A DNA stretch of 64,000 nucleotides from Leptodontidium sp. MPI-SDFR-AT-0119 (Eukaryota > Ascomycota > Leotiomycetes > Helotiales > Leptodontidiaceae), in contig JAHLEZ010000004.1 of the NCBI GenBank assembly GCA_020726505.1, positions 310,001 through 374,000 on the forward strand. Direction: 5' to 3'. The notes under the pieces were generated by a model. The model searched no databases. It had not been told where the DNA came from and saw only the letters and a list, made by a program, of their open reading frames with translations. Position 1 is the first letter of the stretch; each line of letters begins with the position of its first letter. Below are positions 1 through 11,435 of the stretch, piece after piece. Position numbers and translations under genes: made by a program.

Positions 1-892
1 CCTAGTTTTGTTCCATCGTGGAAATCATTCTCCCACGACGTCGCCAATGTGGAGCGTGTCCATCGCTTCATCAATCGAGCATACGGGATGCCGCAAAACT
101 GACGAACCCCATTTCTGTATTCCAGACCCGTCAAACTTCCTAGTCCCGGGATGGTGATCGAGCACACTCTGCATGGCTTCTGGCCCGGCATCACAACAAA
201 TTTCTGTCGATTACGGCTACTATGTGAAGGAACAGAGGTAGCAATTAACTTGTCGCACCTGTAGGCAATAGAAGGGAAGTTGGAATTGGCGGCCTCAAGA
301 AGCTGGGAAAGTAAATAGCGGGTATCCGTGTTGAAGTTGGCTCTTCAAACCAAGCAGATTTGATAATTTGGGCGCAGAGTTGGAAAAGAGACTCATGGGA
401 TGAGCGGATAAGAGAACGATTGGATAGGGGTCCATATAATGACTTTCCTGATTGATGAGCAGAGCAGACAATTTCGCAATCTATATAAGCAATGGGAGGC
501 AGCACTAGCAGCCTTCAATCGAGGCTCTAATTGAAATTTCCCACCGTAACTTGTACGTGCAATATTAGACTGCAGGAGCATAGTAGCCACCTAAAAAGGA
601 AAGTCCAGCCTAACATCCGTTCCTAGCAGACAGAAAATAGAATACTTAGAATGAAATAACTCCTAGCTGAGCCTTTCCATGGGCGACCCAGCATGGCATT
701 ACAAAGTATTTCCGATGACACTAGTCTCAACAGGGGAGGTCGACGCGCCGGCCAGGCCAGACCTTGACTCGGCGTGGAAGCTTAAAAGGTGGGGCCCACA
801 CGACGATAACTGACAACATCCGACTTTCGTGCCTCTGCTTCCATTCATGATTCATTTACCAAGGTCACCAAATTCGCCCAGCCTGATTCCTG
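1..892. other. intergenic / upstream region
   Basis: No coding region I can support. The short open frames here have no recognisable family logic and look like chance. The 3' end is the 5' flank of the Zn2Cys6 gene starting at 893. Confidence 0.5.
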
Positions 893-2638
893 ATGGACGG
901 ATGCGCAGCCAAGCAACGTACCAAGACCGGGTGTTGGACATGCAAACGGCGCCGCAAGAAGTGCGATGAAGGACGCCCCCATTGTGAGGCATGCCTTGCC
1001 GTTGGAGTTCTGTGCGAGGGATATGCAAAACAACTTGTATGGGACAATGGAATTGCCTCTCGAGGCAAATTTGCGGGTGCTGCCGTTCCTTCTCCAGAAC
1101 ACGCAGCACGGAAACCGCGGGGAAGAGCTAGAGATAAAAAAAACATCCCAGCTCTTGACCACGGGAATTCCGCCCCCAGCCCTGAGTCAATATTTGCACA
1201 AGCACAACATGCTGATGCCGACGACGTTCAATACTCGATGAAGGTCACTCCGCAGCCTGCGTCGCCATTTGATGCCCTGTTTCCGGGTGATGTTGAAGAA
1301 TTCGAGTCCTTGAGGACGGGCGGGGAGAATCTAAACCTGGAAGATCAACTAATGCGGGACTGTGGGTTATCAATATTGACATGACATCCTCATGCTCCGG
1401 GCACTTACTCTTTCTCTCTCTAGTTTTCACAACTGGACACCTTACTCTGTACTCGACCAGCAGCGACGACAGTCCAATTGTTCGAAATGTTCTACCATTG
1501 TGCCACTCCTCGCCAACTGTACGCTCGGCATGTATAGCATACCAAGCACTTATATCGCACCTGCCACTTGAACAGTTCCAAGCCTTTTATAACACTGCAT
1601 TGCAGCAGTTTCGCAAAGATGTTGCGGACCCAGTCGCTGTTTGTGATGACAGTACACTTGCAACAAGCATCCTACTTTGTAGCATTGGCGTACGTTCAAA
1701 TCCCTAAGAAACTTGACAGCTGTGACCGTTTCCATATTATTAGTCGACTACTGACACATATATCAACTGAGACTAACGTATATGCGAACCTGAAGTCATC
1801 GCAGAACCTTCCATGGACTTTCCACATACAACCAATGGAAAAACTCCTCGTTCTCCGTGGCGCCTCATCACTCACGGCTTTTGGGAGCCATGCCCTTGAT
1901 ATCTTGGGATACTTCGACCTCCCTACCTTCGTTTTGAATCGTCAACATCCCCGTCTCAATATTTGGAGAAGATACTGTTTCAGCGGCCATTCTCCCGAAG
2001 GCCTGAACGATGACGTCGAACCTGTAAGCGGGCTACCAAGGTCTCTGCTAGATATCTTCTCTCTCCTTGAGGAGCCGGGTGGAGATGAGAGGCTCTGGTG
2101 TTGGCCGGGATGCTTGGGGAGCCTCTTGCAGTGCCACTTATGGGACGCGTATAGACATGCAGGCATACTTAAATACAGGGAATTGCAGAAGGTTTACTAC
2201 CATAGTGGTGGCGATAATACCGCAAGTCAAGGGGCTCTTTGTACAGATACTTACACAATATCAAGTCAACCTCACTCTCCGACCCAAACTCAGCGTCCAA
2301 CGCTAGGGAGAGATGCAAAACTGCCCTCCGATATCATAGTTTTGAATCGGCTTGTGGCATGCCTCAGCGCCCTCGCAATGTCTGCCGGCATGGAGGGAAA
2401 TCAGATTCCGGTCATGAATGCGATCATGTACCCCCTTTTCGTCGGAGCGTCACAGATAGCATTGCTAGACTCAAAGCCAGAGTGGACAAGTTTAATGGCT
2501 GGGATGCTGGACAACAAGGCACAGGATGGCTGTCGCCAGGCCGAGTTTCTTGCCGAGATACTGTCAGAGATGAAAGACTCTAGTATGAGTGCAGAGGAAG
2601 TGGCAGCAAGGAGAGGGTTCGAAATTGCGTTATTCTGA
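893..2638 (+). CDS. Zn2Cys6 fungal transcription factor
   Basis: Probable DNA-binding regulator. I read three exons, 893-1361, 1424-1689 and 1772-2638, giving about 533 aa. Introns of 62 and 82 nt have GT-AG ends and keep the frame (phases 1 and 0). The N-terminus, about residues 8-40, carries the binuclear zinc cluster in the order CWTC-KRRRKK-C-DEGRPH-C-EAC-LAVGVL-C with all six cysteines. The rest resembles the fungal-specific transcription factor domain of the shorter type (LALLLCSIG-like helices, then a region around WTFHIQ). No neighbour suggests its targets. The start is the first ATG that places the zinc cluster near the N-terminus. Family assignment is firm; exact intron ends are inferred. 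Confidence 0.85.
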
Positions 2639-2708
2639 ACACGGCGCCACAATCTATGTACAGTTCTGACTGTGTAACCGACTTTTTGATTTGTGTGTTT
2701 ATACAGTT

Positions 2709-3470
2709 CTAAAGGTCCGCACCTTTCTGCTCATGCCGCACCATACAAAAAAGTCTCACGCTTTCCTTCCCCTCAGTCAAGACTACCTCTTCCACAGTCT
2801 CAAACCCATACTTCTGGTAGAACGCAACATTCTCCTCCTTCGTGCATTCTAGAAACCAAGGCACTCCATTCGCTTGCGCCAGAATCCACTCCATCAGTGC
2901 CCTCCCAACGCCCTTACCCTGCGCCATGGGGTGCACCGCGCAGATCTCGATATACCACAAGTCCTTTGAATACCGCTTCTTTAGCTTTGACAACATGGCT
3001 TCGTGAGTGTTCATGAGCATTTCCACCCTCTGATCAAAATTCACCGTCAGCGTCTCCCTTAGACACATGCGCACGTATTCTAGCCCAACTTACCTCCATT
3101 GAACATTCCTCGTCATTTCTCGGACAGAATATATCCGCGAATTTTAGCCATAGCCACTCTATTATCCTACCGACCCCCCATTTCTTCACCGTCTGGGGCG
3201 GGTAGATGAGTCCGATTCCCGCACATTTTTCATCGCAGTCGTTTGTCTGGAGGTTCTTCTCTGTCGATGAGGATGCAGGGGTGCAGAGCACTTCTGCGCG
3301 AACGATGATACCTTCAACGCGTGCCCAGGCCAGACGCCGGTATTGCCATTGCAAGCTCCCAGGCCTGAGGTCTCCCCACAATGCGGCGCCGGGGCGGAGC
3401 CAGGTTATGAGAGGGTCGTTGGAGAAGGAGAGGGCGACTGCTTTGGCGGCGGCGTGGATGAGGGATGAAT
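2709..3470 (-). CDS. GNAT-family N-acetyltransferase (5' exon unresolved)
   Basis: Acetyl-CoA dependent N-acetyltransferase of unknown substrate. I read exons 3470-3094 and 3029-2709 joined by a 64-nt intron (gtaagt...cag) in phase 0. Motif A is clear in the last exon: AVHPMAQGKGVGRALM, the Q-x-x-G-x-G acetyl-CoA loop, followed by a FYQKYGFE motif-B strand. The first supported exon begins after a strong acceptor (pyrimidine tract then AAAG) and reads into LIHAAAKAVALSF. No in-frame ATG lies upstream, so a short 5' exon must exist. An ATG open frame at 3753-3514 is the only candidate seen, but I could not match its donor phase. Either the 5' exon is elsewhere or the start is damaged. Confidence 0.75.
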
Positions 3471-4045
3471 CTTTGAAGAAGAATAAACATGTCAGTAGAG
3501 AATGTCATCAACTCTATCCTTCTTTCTGGGACGTATTCTGTTTCTGGGTGTGATTTGAGGGTCTGGGGCGCAGGAGGAGAATGTAGTCAAAGTTGAGACT
3601 AATATACCTTTTTCGAGAATGTGAATCAAGCACTTCATCCCAGCTTTTGAAGTCGTATTTGAAGTCATTGTCTGAACCCTTGAGCTCTATGATATAGACG
3701 TAATCGATCTCTCTTATTGTAGATGAGAGAGAGAGAGCCCTCAATCCAGACATGGAAGTTAGAGTATACCTTATTTGTATGCCACTGCAACATTTCCTAA
3801 ACTAATGGTTTGTGGAGTATCAGTCCTTTGACTCGTTGGTGTTGCGCGCGTCGAGTAGCTTCTTTGGGATTACAAGCGATGTGCATACTGTAACGTGTTT
3901 CACATGACAGGATCGCCGAACCCCACCAATTTTTCGCGCCCACCCCTCTAATATCTCCACAACTACTGATCCAATTGACTTACCAATTAGAAAAAAATCA
4001 AATTAACCATGTCTGGAGAGCGTAGCTCACGTCGGTTACAAAACC

Positions 4046-4280
4046 TAATTGTGGGATCATAACCACCACCTTCCGGCAAAGCTGCGCCTCCAGGTGGGGC
4101 ACACCAAAAAGCAAAGAACACAGCAAAAAGCAAGATTCTAAAAGACATACAAAAAAAGGCCGTGCTTTCTCTAGACAACTGCTAAAAGTGGGTCTTGCTT
4201 TTTGGTGTGGTCTTGCTCTTTGGTGTGCCTCACCTGGAGGCGCAGCTTTGCCGGAAGGTGAGGTCCTGATCTCACAATTA
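4046..4280. repeat. fold-back inverted repeat, ~95-nt arms
   Basis: The left arm (from about 4046) and right arm (ending about 4280) are near-perfect reverse complements. The best part is the block reading CACCTTCCGGCAAAGCTGCG on the left and its complement on the right, extended by CTCCAGGTG and CACACCAA. The arms are separated by a loop of roughly 50 nt around 4163. The outermost matches are taattgtg(a/g)gatca. The whole could form a long hairpin, like a fold-back or MITE-type element. No target duplication was identified. Confidence 0.7.
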
Positions 4281-4655
4281 CAGCCAGAAGAGCCAGAAAT
4301 TACCAAACGGGCACCAAAACCCAACACTAAGTCATTAAAGGCATTTGACGAATCTAGACCTACCGACCTTCGTCCCCCACGACCTTCCAAGCGTCAAAGA
4401 AAGAAGACAATATCTGCAGAGCCTCAAGAAGATCCCCAGGCTTCAACCCCTAAAGCTCGGCGGCAAAAGAAAGCTTATAAACAAATGGTTGATGTGATAT
4501 CCTCCCCTATTTCCCAGGCTAGCCCTTCAGCCTACAAGCGACTGGCCTTCGACCCTACAGTGGCCTTTAATAGGCCTCCACAGTGGGCAAAGTTCGCTAT
4601 GGCCACGATCAACAAGAAACCCCTAGCAGACGCTGGCTGTTCCACGCTCCTTTAA
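4188..4655 (+). CDS. unassigned basic open reading frame beside the fold-back repeat
   Basis: An open frame of up to 155 codons whose first third overlaps the right arm of the fold-back repeat. Downstream it is rich in Lys, Arg, Pro and Gln (for example RPPRPSKRQRKK, then PKARRQKKAYKQ), like a nuclear basic tail. A second open frame in another phase (4666-4944) follows without a usable intron between them. I recognise no family. A short ATG frame at 4009 (MSGERSSRRLQNL) ends inside the left arm, so the repeat may have interrupted an older gene. It may equally be chance coding inside repeat-derived DNA. Confidence 0.2.
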   Translation: MGLAFWCGLALWCASPGGAALPEGEVLISQLQPEEPEITKRAPKPNTKSLKAFDESRPTDLRPPRPSKRQRKKTISAEPQEDPQASTPKARRQKKAYKQMVDVISSPISQASPSAYKRLAFDPTVAFNRPPQWAKFAMATINKKPLADAGCSTLL

Positions 4656-5170
4656 TATCAATACTATGATTCAGCCCCTCCAATTCAAAGATCTGGTGGA
4701 GTTGTCAGATAAGCTTACACAACTTCCCTATGTTTTCCTTTTTAGACCAGAACGCAAGCCTGTCCTTCGTATGACCGGTAACGACGATGAGGTGTTGAAA
4801 CTTCACCGTACTTTGCCCGCACTTGGATGGTTCACTAGCTCCGTCCCACCCGTTGAGTTTACAAAGTGTTACCGCAACGGCGCGTCGGCCTTCCGACTTG
4901 GGAATAGGGGCTCGCTTACGCATACTAGAGAGTCTCGATACTGACATTGATGATGGTTTCAGACAAGCCACACGACCAATCCTAAGGATAGACGCATTGT
5001 TGGTGTAAGCATCTCGATGCATTGATATGTATATGTATGAGTGTCTGCCGCTCCTGTTTGGAGTAGACGCCCCGCGCTCATAGTCCAAGAAGAAGGGAAG
5101 GGCATCATCTTCCAAATATCAATCCGCTCGAAGATACAAGATTCTCCATCTCCTGTTGTTTGTTTTCATC

Positions 5171-6882
5171 ATGGTTAAACACAATATAGTAACCAAGGAC
5201 TCGGGTTCAGCCCGCTCAGTCACCTGGGGATCCGACGAACAGGTTCTTGCCGACCTGGGCTTCCAAATCGAGCTGACCCGTAAGTTCGGGAGGCTCTCCA
5301 TGCTTGCAATGGCATTCGGCATTCTTGGTACCTGGAGTAAGTATCCAACACTAATCCAAACATAATCTTGGGATTACCGCTGACCTCTTTGGACAGTCGC
5401 TTTTGCTGCAAGTTTTGGTACTGGTTTGACATATGGAGGGCCCGTCACTATGCTGTACGGGGCATGAAATATACTTGTCGGAAACAATCGAGCATTGATT
5501 GACATTGATAGTTACTCATCGAAACTTTTTCTGTTTACTGCACAGCGGCCTCTATGGCTGAGATACTCTCAGTCTATCCAACCAACTTGGGGCAAGCCTT
5601 CTGGATTCTACAGCTTGCAGAGGGTCGTCCATGGGCAAAACTATTCTCTTACATCACCGCATGGATCAACATGGTCGGCTGGTGGTCATTGATCGGCAGC
5701 TCTTCTGTTTATTCTGTCAACTTCTTCCTCGCTATAATCAACCTGTACCATGCGGATTTCGTCTTCCAGACGTGGCACTACTTCATTATTTTTGAGGCTA
5801 CCATCTGGATCACTGCACTAATCAATATGGGAGCCGCCCGCCATGATAAGATTCTTCCCTGGTTCAACAACATCCTCCTCTTCGCCAATTTGGCCACCTT
5901 TTTGTGTTTGCTCGTCGGTCTCCTTGTTAGTACTGGCAAGAACGGTTCATTTCAGCCGGCATCCTTCGTTTTCGGTGGATGGAACAACTTTACAGGCTGG
6001 CCCAATGGTTTGGTTTTCTTCCTTGGGTTTATTCAAGCTGCCTATGGTTTGACGGCTTTCGACTCGGTAATCCACATGATTGAAGAGCTTCCTAACCCAA
6101 CAATAAATGGACCGAAGTCCATGATTTGGGCCATTTGGGTCGGCGCGGGCACTGGTGCGATCTTTCTGGTGGTCTGTCTCTTTTGCATCCAAAACCTTGA
6201 AGAGGTCATCAACACACCCTCCGGTCTCCCTTTCGTCCAGATTATGCTGGACGTTTTGGGAACTAGAGGAACGGCAGCAGGGCTCATCTCCATTCAAATC
6301 CAAGCCGTCATCGGGGGCGTTTCAATCACAACTGCAGCGAGTAGATTGACGTTTGCTCTCGCCAGAGACCACGGCATTCCCTTCGGAAATTATTTTGCAC
6401 GGATTAGTCCATACTGGAAGATGCCTGTTCGAGCCACATTTGGCCAGACTTGTATAGTCAGTCTCCTAGGCATTCTTTTCTTTATTTCTGAGTAGGTTAC
6501 GCAATTGATTCGCTTCTCCTAATGTTTTGATCTAACAGCCGATAGTCAAGTTCTTACCGCTGTCTTGGCTCTCGCTTCAATTACACTCAACATTGCATGT
6601 GTCCTCCCAATACTCTGCCTGATGATTGTGGGGCGATCACGGCTCCAATATCCCCGACCATATTCCCTTGGGAGAAGGGGTTACATTTTTAACATCATCG
6701 CCATCTGCAACAGCCTTATCTGCACTACGCTGTTTTTCTTTCCGTCGTCCCCAAATCCTGGGACGACAGGCATGAACTGGGCCATTGCAGCTTTTGGAGT
6801 GCTGTGTTTGTTCTCTCTTGTGAGCTGGTTCGCTGTGGGCAGGAAGCAATATGGGATCGTTGTGGTTGTGGAAGGGCAGTAA
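5171..6882 (+). CDS. APC-superfamily amino-acid / GABA-type permease
   Basis: Plasma-membrane transporter of the amino acid-polyamine-organocation family, closest in logic to fungal GABA/choline/amino-acid permeases. Four exons: 5171-5336, 5397-5461, 5512-6491, 6546-6882, about 515 aa, the usual length. The start ATG at 5171 gives a hydrophilic N-terminus ending in DLGFQIELTRKFGRLSMLA, followed by GTGLTYGGPV, the first conserved TM segment, and SMAEILSVYPT. About twelve hydrophobic segments follow. The intron at 5462-5511 starts with GC rather than GT. It is the only join that restores the expected 14 residues between LYG and SMAE. Substrate cannot be read from sequence. Confidence 0.9.
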
Positions 6883-7439
6883 GCTAGTTGTCGATGAACT
6901 GTAAATATTAGTAATTCAAGCGGTATTCGTTTTCTCTGCCCCCTTGAAACTTTTGACTAGATACGCATATCCAGTTACAAGATCCAAGCCAGCTACACTT
7001 AGCTTAGACTCTGCAACCCCCAAAGCAGGACACGATTTCTTTGGGTAAAAGCACTCGCCGATTATAAAGAACGACATCTTCGTTCCGTCTGACACTCACT
7101 CCGTCAACTGTTTGTTGCACATCGAGATATGTGCAATCGTTTTTCACAATTCCTTACTTAGACGCCGCAGTCTCCAAGATCAACGATCTACTGATACTCT
7201 AACTGTCTCCTGTCTAAACCTGAGGGCTTCTAGTCAGGATCTTCGCTAAGATCATATGATCCGTGCTACAAAAGTGAGTACTAAGGTGACGTCGCACAAA
7301 TTTGGTGTATCTCAGCCTCTTTTCATTTTCATTGGATAAAGAAACGGCGGTACGAAGTCACCGTCGCAGGCTTTTCAGCATTGAGTACCAGGCATCTCTC
7401 GCCTGTACGTCAAACTCCAGACTAATTTGGTAAATTGCA
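6883..7439. other. intergenic
   Basis: 3' flank of the permease and 5' flank of the broken gene at 7440. No gene or repeat recognised. Confidence 0.5.
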
Positions 7440-8111
7440 ATGGGCATTGCAGAGACTCTATTAGCTAATGAGGAGAACCAACCGCCAGCTGATGTTAATT
7501 CCATTTCCGAGGTCACTGCTCGGATCTCTGGCTAAGCCGAGCCTAATATAGCCAACGAGGAGAGTAAAGCTGCGGATGAAACCAAGCCAACACCGACTCA
7601 GGAACCGCCCTCTTCGACTCAAGTCCCTGTTTCAACATACAACGTCAATGACACTACCCAACCCGTAATAGTTAATCAATTTCAGGTAGCGAGTAGCACC
7701 AGTTCGCGTGGCAGGCCAGTAAACTGGTCTGATGCCATCCCCGTACTGCATGGTGACAGCAATGATATCCTCGCCACTGTATTGAGAAAATGTCTGTTGA
7801 ATGTAGTAACTTGTCGTTTGGAGGATTTGGTTGGAAGTATGTTTGATGACGGCAACAGTACCGGGTTCTTCGTGCTTAAACACTGTCTCCGCAGAGTCAT
7901 CCCTGCCTTGAAAGATCCATTTGTGTATTCGGATGAAGAACCTGCCTTTCCAATATCGCACAGAGATTATAACTTGTTCAAGATGAACTGCCAGGATTGT
8001 TTTCTTCCAAGAACAGACCATAAGGCAATTGGGTGGTACAAAGTTGGAGAGTTTGTTGGTCAAAAAAGCCCGGCGTCTCTGCTTGATTTCGCTTTATCTA
8101 GCAAATTCTAG
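7440..8111 (+). pseudogene. hypothetical protein gene with one in-frame TAA
   Basis: An ATG at 7440 opens a frame that runs to 8111 with a single interruption, TAA at 7533-7535 (codon 32). The N-terminal part is acidic and low-complexity (EESKAADETKPTPTQEPP), followed by a more globular part (WSDAIPVLHGDSNDILA, FVLKHCLRRVIPALKD). I recognise no family. No GT-AG intron with matching phase removes the stop. TAA could arise from CAA by one C-to-T change. A separate frame at 8029-8322 encodes one strong hydrophobic segment (GVISAVAFILTVAGS) and may be the displaced C-terminus after a frameshift, but that is a guess. Confidence 0.4.
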
Positions 8112-11100
8112 AGCTTGGAGAAGGAGCTGGGGCACTAAACTCTCAGCAATCGAGAGGGAGTCGATCTGCGGGAGATCCATCGTCGTTGGATCAGCCTTCT
8201 CGTTGGCAGGTGTGATCTCAGCCGTAGCTTTCATCTTGACGGTTGCAGGAAGTTGCAATCTTCGTTGCGGAGATGATGAAGTTGAAGTGAACAGAAGCTC
8301 GCGGGGAACTAATTCTGACTGATGGACAGAGATGGCGCTAGCGCTAGACTGCTAACCTCTCTCCAACACGACGTGACAAGAGATTGAATTCAGATTTTGG
8401 GGGTGATGGTGAACTTCAACCTTGGCTGGTTTGCGAAAGCTGTGTCTGTTTGTGTATGGGCCAATGTGACGAGTACGGAGGAATTATACGGTGTAAATTC
8501 GGTAGAGGGTATGTCTTTCGCGGTGTTGAGAGGGTGTGAAGCTGAGTCAAGACGTTGAGGGAGGGAGGTTGGCGGAAAGACCAAGAGTACAGACGTCAGT
8601 TTTATTTACGTGATGGAGTAGAAGATAGACTGGACCTTTATTAGTTTGGTCTCAGTAATCAAGAGGTGTGAGGGCTGAGATTTGGCAATGGTGTAGATGC
8701 CGGTGTTTGTTTATTTCGGCAGATGGCTTTCCTCTAGCCAACAGCAAGTTGAATGCTGCCTAATAAAAGGTGCTCTGCCAGTGGAGTATCCAGTAGTAGG
8801 ATCTGTAGTGGAGAGGGTCTTCGGGGAAGTAGGGGCGGTGAGATCGGGGACGGTTAGGCATTGAACCAGAAATGTATTTTTGGAGTTTTAGAATGTGATG
8901 GGCTCGCTAAAGTGCAATCTACCAGAACATAACACCACGTGATTGTGTCGTTGCCGGTCCAGAAATTATAAAGTATCGCCCTGCTTGACCTAAGCAAGAA
9001 AATTTACTTTTTATTTTTATTTTTATTTTAATAAGTGACCTCAGAGTGAGAAGCTGAATACGTTTCCTATGATCTTATCATCTTACTGGTGTGAGGGTCT
9101 GTATCGATGTTCATCACTTCTAAAGTCCACCCCAGCCCGCCATCCCCCGCTCAACAATCAACCAACTCGCAACCACACTTCTCACAAACACCTATCTTAT
9201 CAATTCTCGACGTAAAGACTCTAAAATCGCTGATTCAGTAATTAGGGGGGCCTGGGGAGTCCGTGAGAGCAGCAATGACTGATCTATAAAGATGGTCAAA
9301 TTTAGGACCGTGTAGCTTCTTCATCACGTCTGAATGATATCACGGAAAGAACTTAGCATAGAACTTTGGTGATACATACATGGCGAATGTGTCGGAGTGT
9401 CCTGCATGCATCATCTTTAAATTCACAAGCTCAGCAAACAGAGAAAGCAGCTCTGCGAGTTGAAACGGAGTTGGGGGAACCTCTTGTTTGGGTCCCAAGA
9501 TACGCATCTTTCGCACGTTCAGTCCTGCCAAATTCCCTGAACATATAAGTAGAGAATGTGCTATGCCAGTCATAACATATTATTTTCAACTCTTCCAAAT
9601 ATTGGTCTCAGAAGAGCCTGTTGCTGCTCTGATGGCTCAAGCATTTTCCCGATTGGGCCGTGGAACTTAGAATCCTTCTTTGAAATAGTCATTGTTTGGT
9701 ATAACTAACTCTATGAGGCGTTATTTTTTGGATTGTTTTCATTAGTGTCGTGCGAAAAGGTAACGTCTCATAAATATCGATCTAGATATTCGCACTTGTT
9801 GCACTTGCTCCAGCCTCGCTCCCCCGCTGCACACTAGATGAACAGCCAAAGCGAAAGCACAACCAGAATTTCCACTTAACCACTTTCAGAAATTCAATAT
9901 TTCCTCAAATTTAGAAATCGTTTAGATAACTTAAGATTATTTTGATCGCATTAGGGGCATTTGGGTGTTTTCCCTTCCGCCAACTTCAGAATTCTTGACT
10001 TCAGAGCACTGGAGCTTGCCGACTTCTCTTCTCACTTAGCTCCTCTGCTGAACCTCCATATCTCGCTACTTGTATCTCCATGGCATTCAGTGCACACTTT
10101 TCTCTGGAGTGGAGATAAATAATGAAATGATTTTGAGTTTGAATTTCTACGGCGGAAATTGAGAAGAACTGGCCCGCGAACCCAGATCTCCCAATCATCC
10201 TACACTCCCTTCAACCCGGAACGTCCCAGAGCTCCAATTCCACTCTTTTCCATCTCAAAGCTGGATTTTCACGATCCTTGCCAATTGAGGGGTCTCGAGC
10301 CAATTTTCCATGGAAAGGTAAGATGTGGTGGTGGATTGGACCGAGGATCTGACAGTTTGGACCTAGCTTCCATTCCAAACCCATCTCGTCGAAAAGCGCA
10401 CTAAAGATATGAACGTACCTAGGTATATTTATTTTACGAGGCTAGGAAATCTTCCCACTCTGCATCAAGTTCCAAAAGTGGCCTGGTGGAGTTCCAGAGC
10501 CAGGCCAAGACATCTATACGGATATTACTGAAAGTGAGACCTCGCTACCTCGGCAATGCAGTTAGCGAGTTGCTGATTAGTTGGCTGATTTAAAGTATTT
10601 GCCACCACGTCATCGAATCAAATGAGGAAAGCTCAACTTCGAATATTTCCAGAACAGAACTAGAAGGGAAAGTTAGCTGGGGAGCTTGAAGCTGTCACAT
10701 TCACATCAATCCGCGGTAGCAGCAGCCTGACAAGCCAAGCCTCTAAAGGGGTCCAGATCTCGAGAGGGGGGACTGAGTCACATGATATCGGTTCATCTCC
10801 CCCCCTTGAGCTATTTTCAGCCTAACTAAACCCCCAAAGGCCGCCTCATCGCAAACGCACCAATCATCGTCTCCCCATTGAACCATAAGCCTTGAATAAC
10901 CTCGGCCTGGGCTGGTCCAAGCTGTCAGAGCATGTTGATTACTCTCGATGCGATCTAGCCTTGGCAGCAGCTGTTACTAGCAGCAAGCAGAAGCAAATCT
11001 CGCCTCCAAACAAAACACCCACTGCTCACGCCACTAAAAGCCCACAGATCCTCATAAACGACCGGGTGAATTCCGCGATTGGTTGGAAAATAGCTCGGAC

Positions 11101-11435
11101 CCCGTAGCTCCCAAATAGCCGGTTGGACGCTACAGGATTTCACAAGTGTGGTGGGGAGTTTCGAGAGATCTGAAGGCCTTGAGGTGCATGAACCGCGGCA
11201 CATTCGATAGAGCGGGCGCTGGTGGTCCCTCCTCGTTCGTTATCAGGTCAGGCCGAGATATTGTGGCTATCCGCATCTGCATCCTCAACAAAAGCGAGGC
11301 TGCAGCCAACACACCTCACCCTCACCTTTTCTTTTTTTCTCTCTCTTCTCTTTCTAACTGGGGAGCATCGCTCTGCTGGAGTATGCTTGCGCCTTTCCTC
11401 CTGAAGTTGGATTTCGATTTCAGTCGAGCAATGGC
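8112..11435. other. long gene-poor stretch
   Basis: 3.3 kb with no gene I can support. It contains a (TTTTTA)n run near 9008-9031. A minus-strand open frame at 9340-9573 (LAELLSLFAELVNLKMM) could be a scrap of an F-box/LRR gene but is too short to call. A long C/T-rich tract at about 11326-11360, just before the J-protein ATG, resembles a fungal pyrimidine-rich promoter or 5' leader. Confidence 0.4.

Noticed and set aside
245..590. Minus-strand open frames near the window start
   Set aside because: Short, no family logic, overlapping in two phases, and no start or splice context.
845..1162. Minus-strand frames opposite the Zn2Cys6 gene
   Set aside because: Antisense shadows of a clear coding exon.
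3514..3753. Possible first exon of the GNAT gene
   Set aside because: Its donor (gtatat) is in phase 2 while the acceptor before the next exon needs phase 1; not supported.
8390..8584. Minus-strand 64-aa frame
   Set aside because: No homology logic, no neighbouring exons.
9008..9031. TTTTTA tandem run as an origin or telomere-like repeat
   Set aside because: Too short and simple; ordinary low-complexity DNA.
9340..9573. Possible F-box/LRR scrap on the minus strand
   Set aside because: Only 77 codons and no second exon; kept only as a remark.
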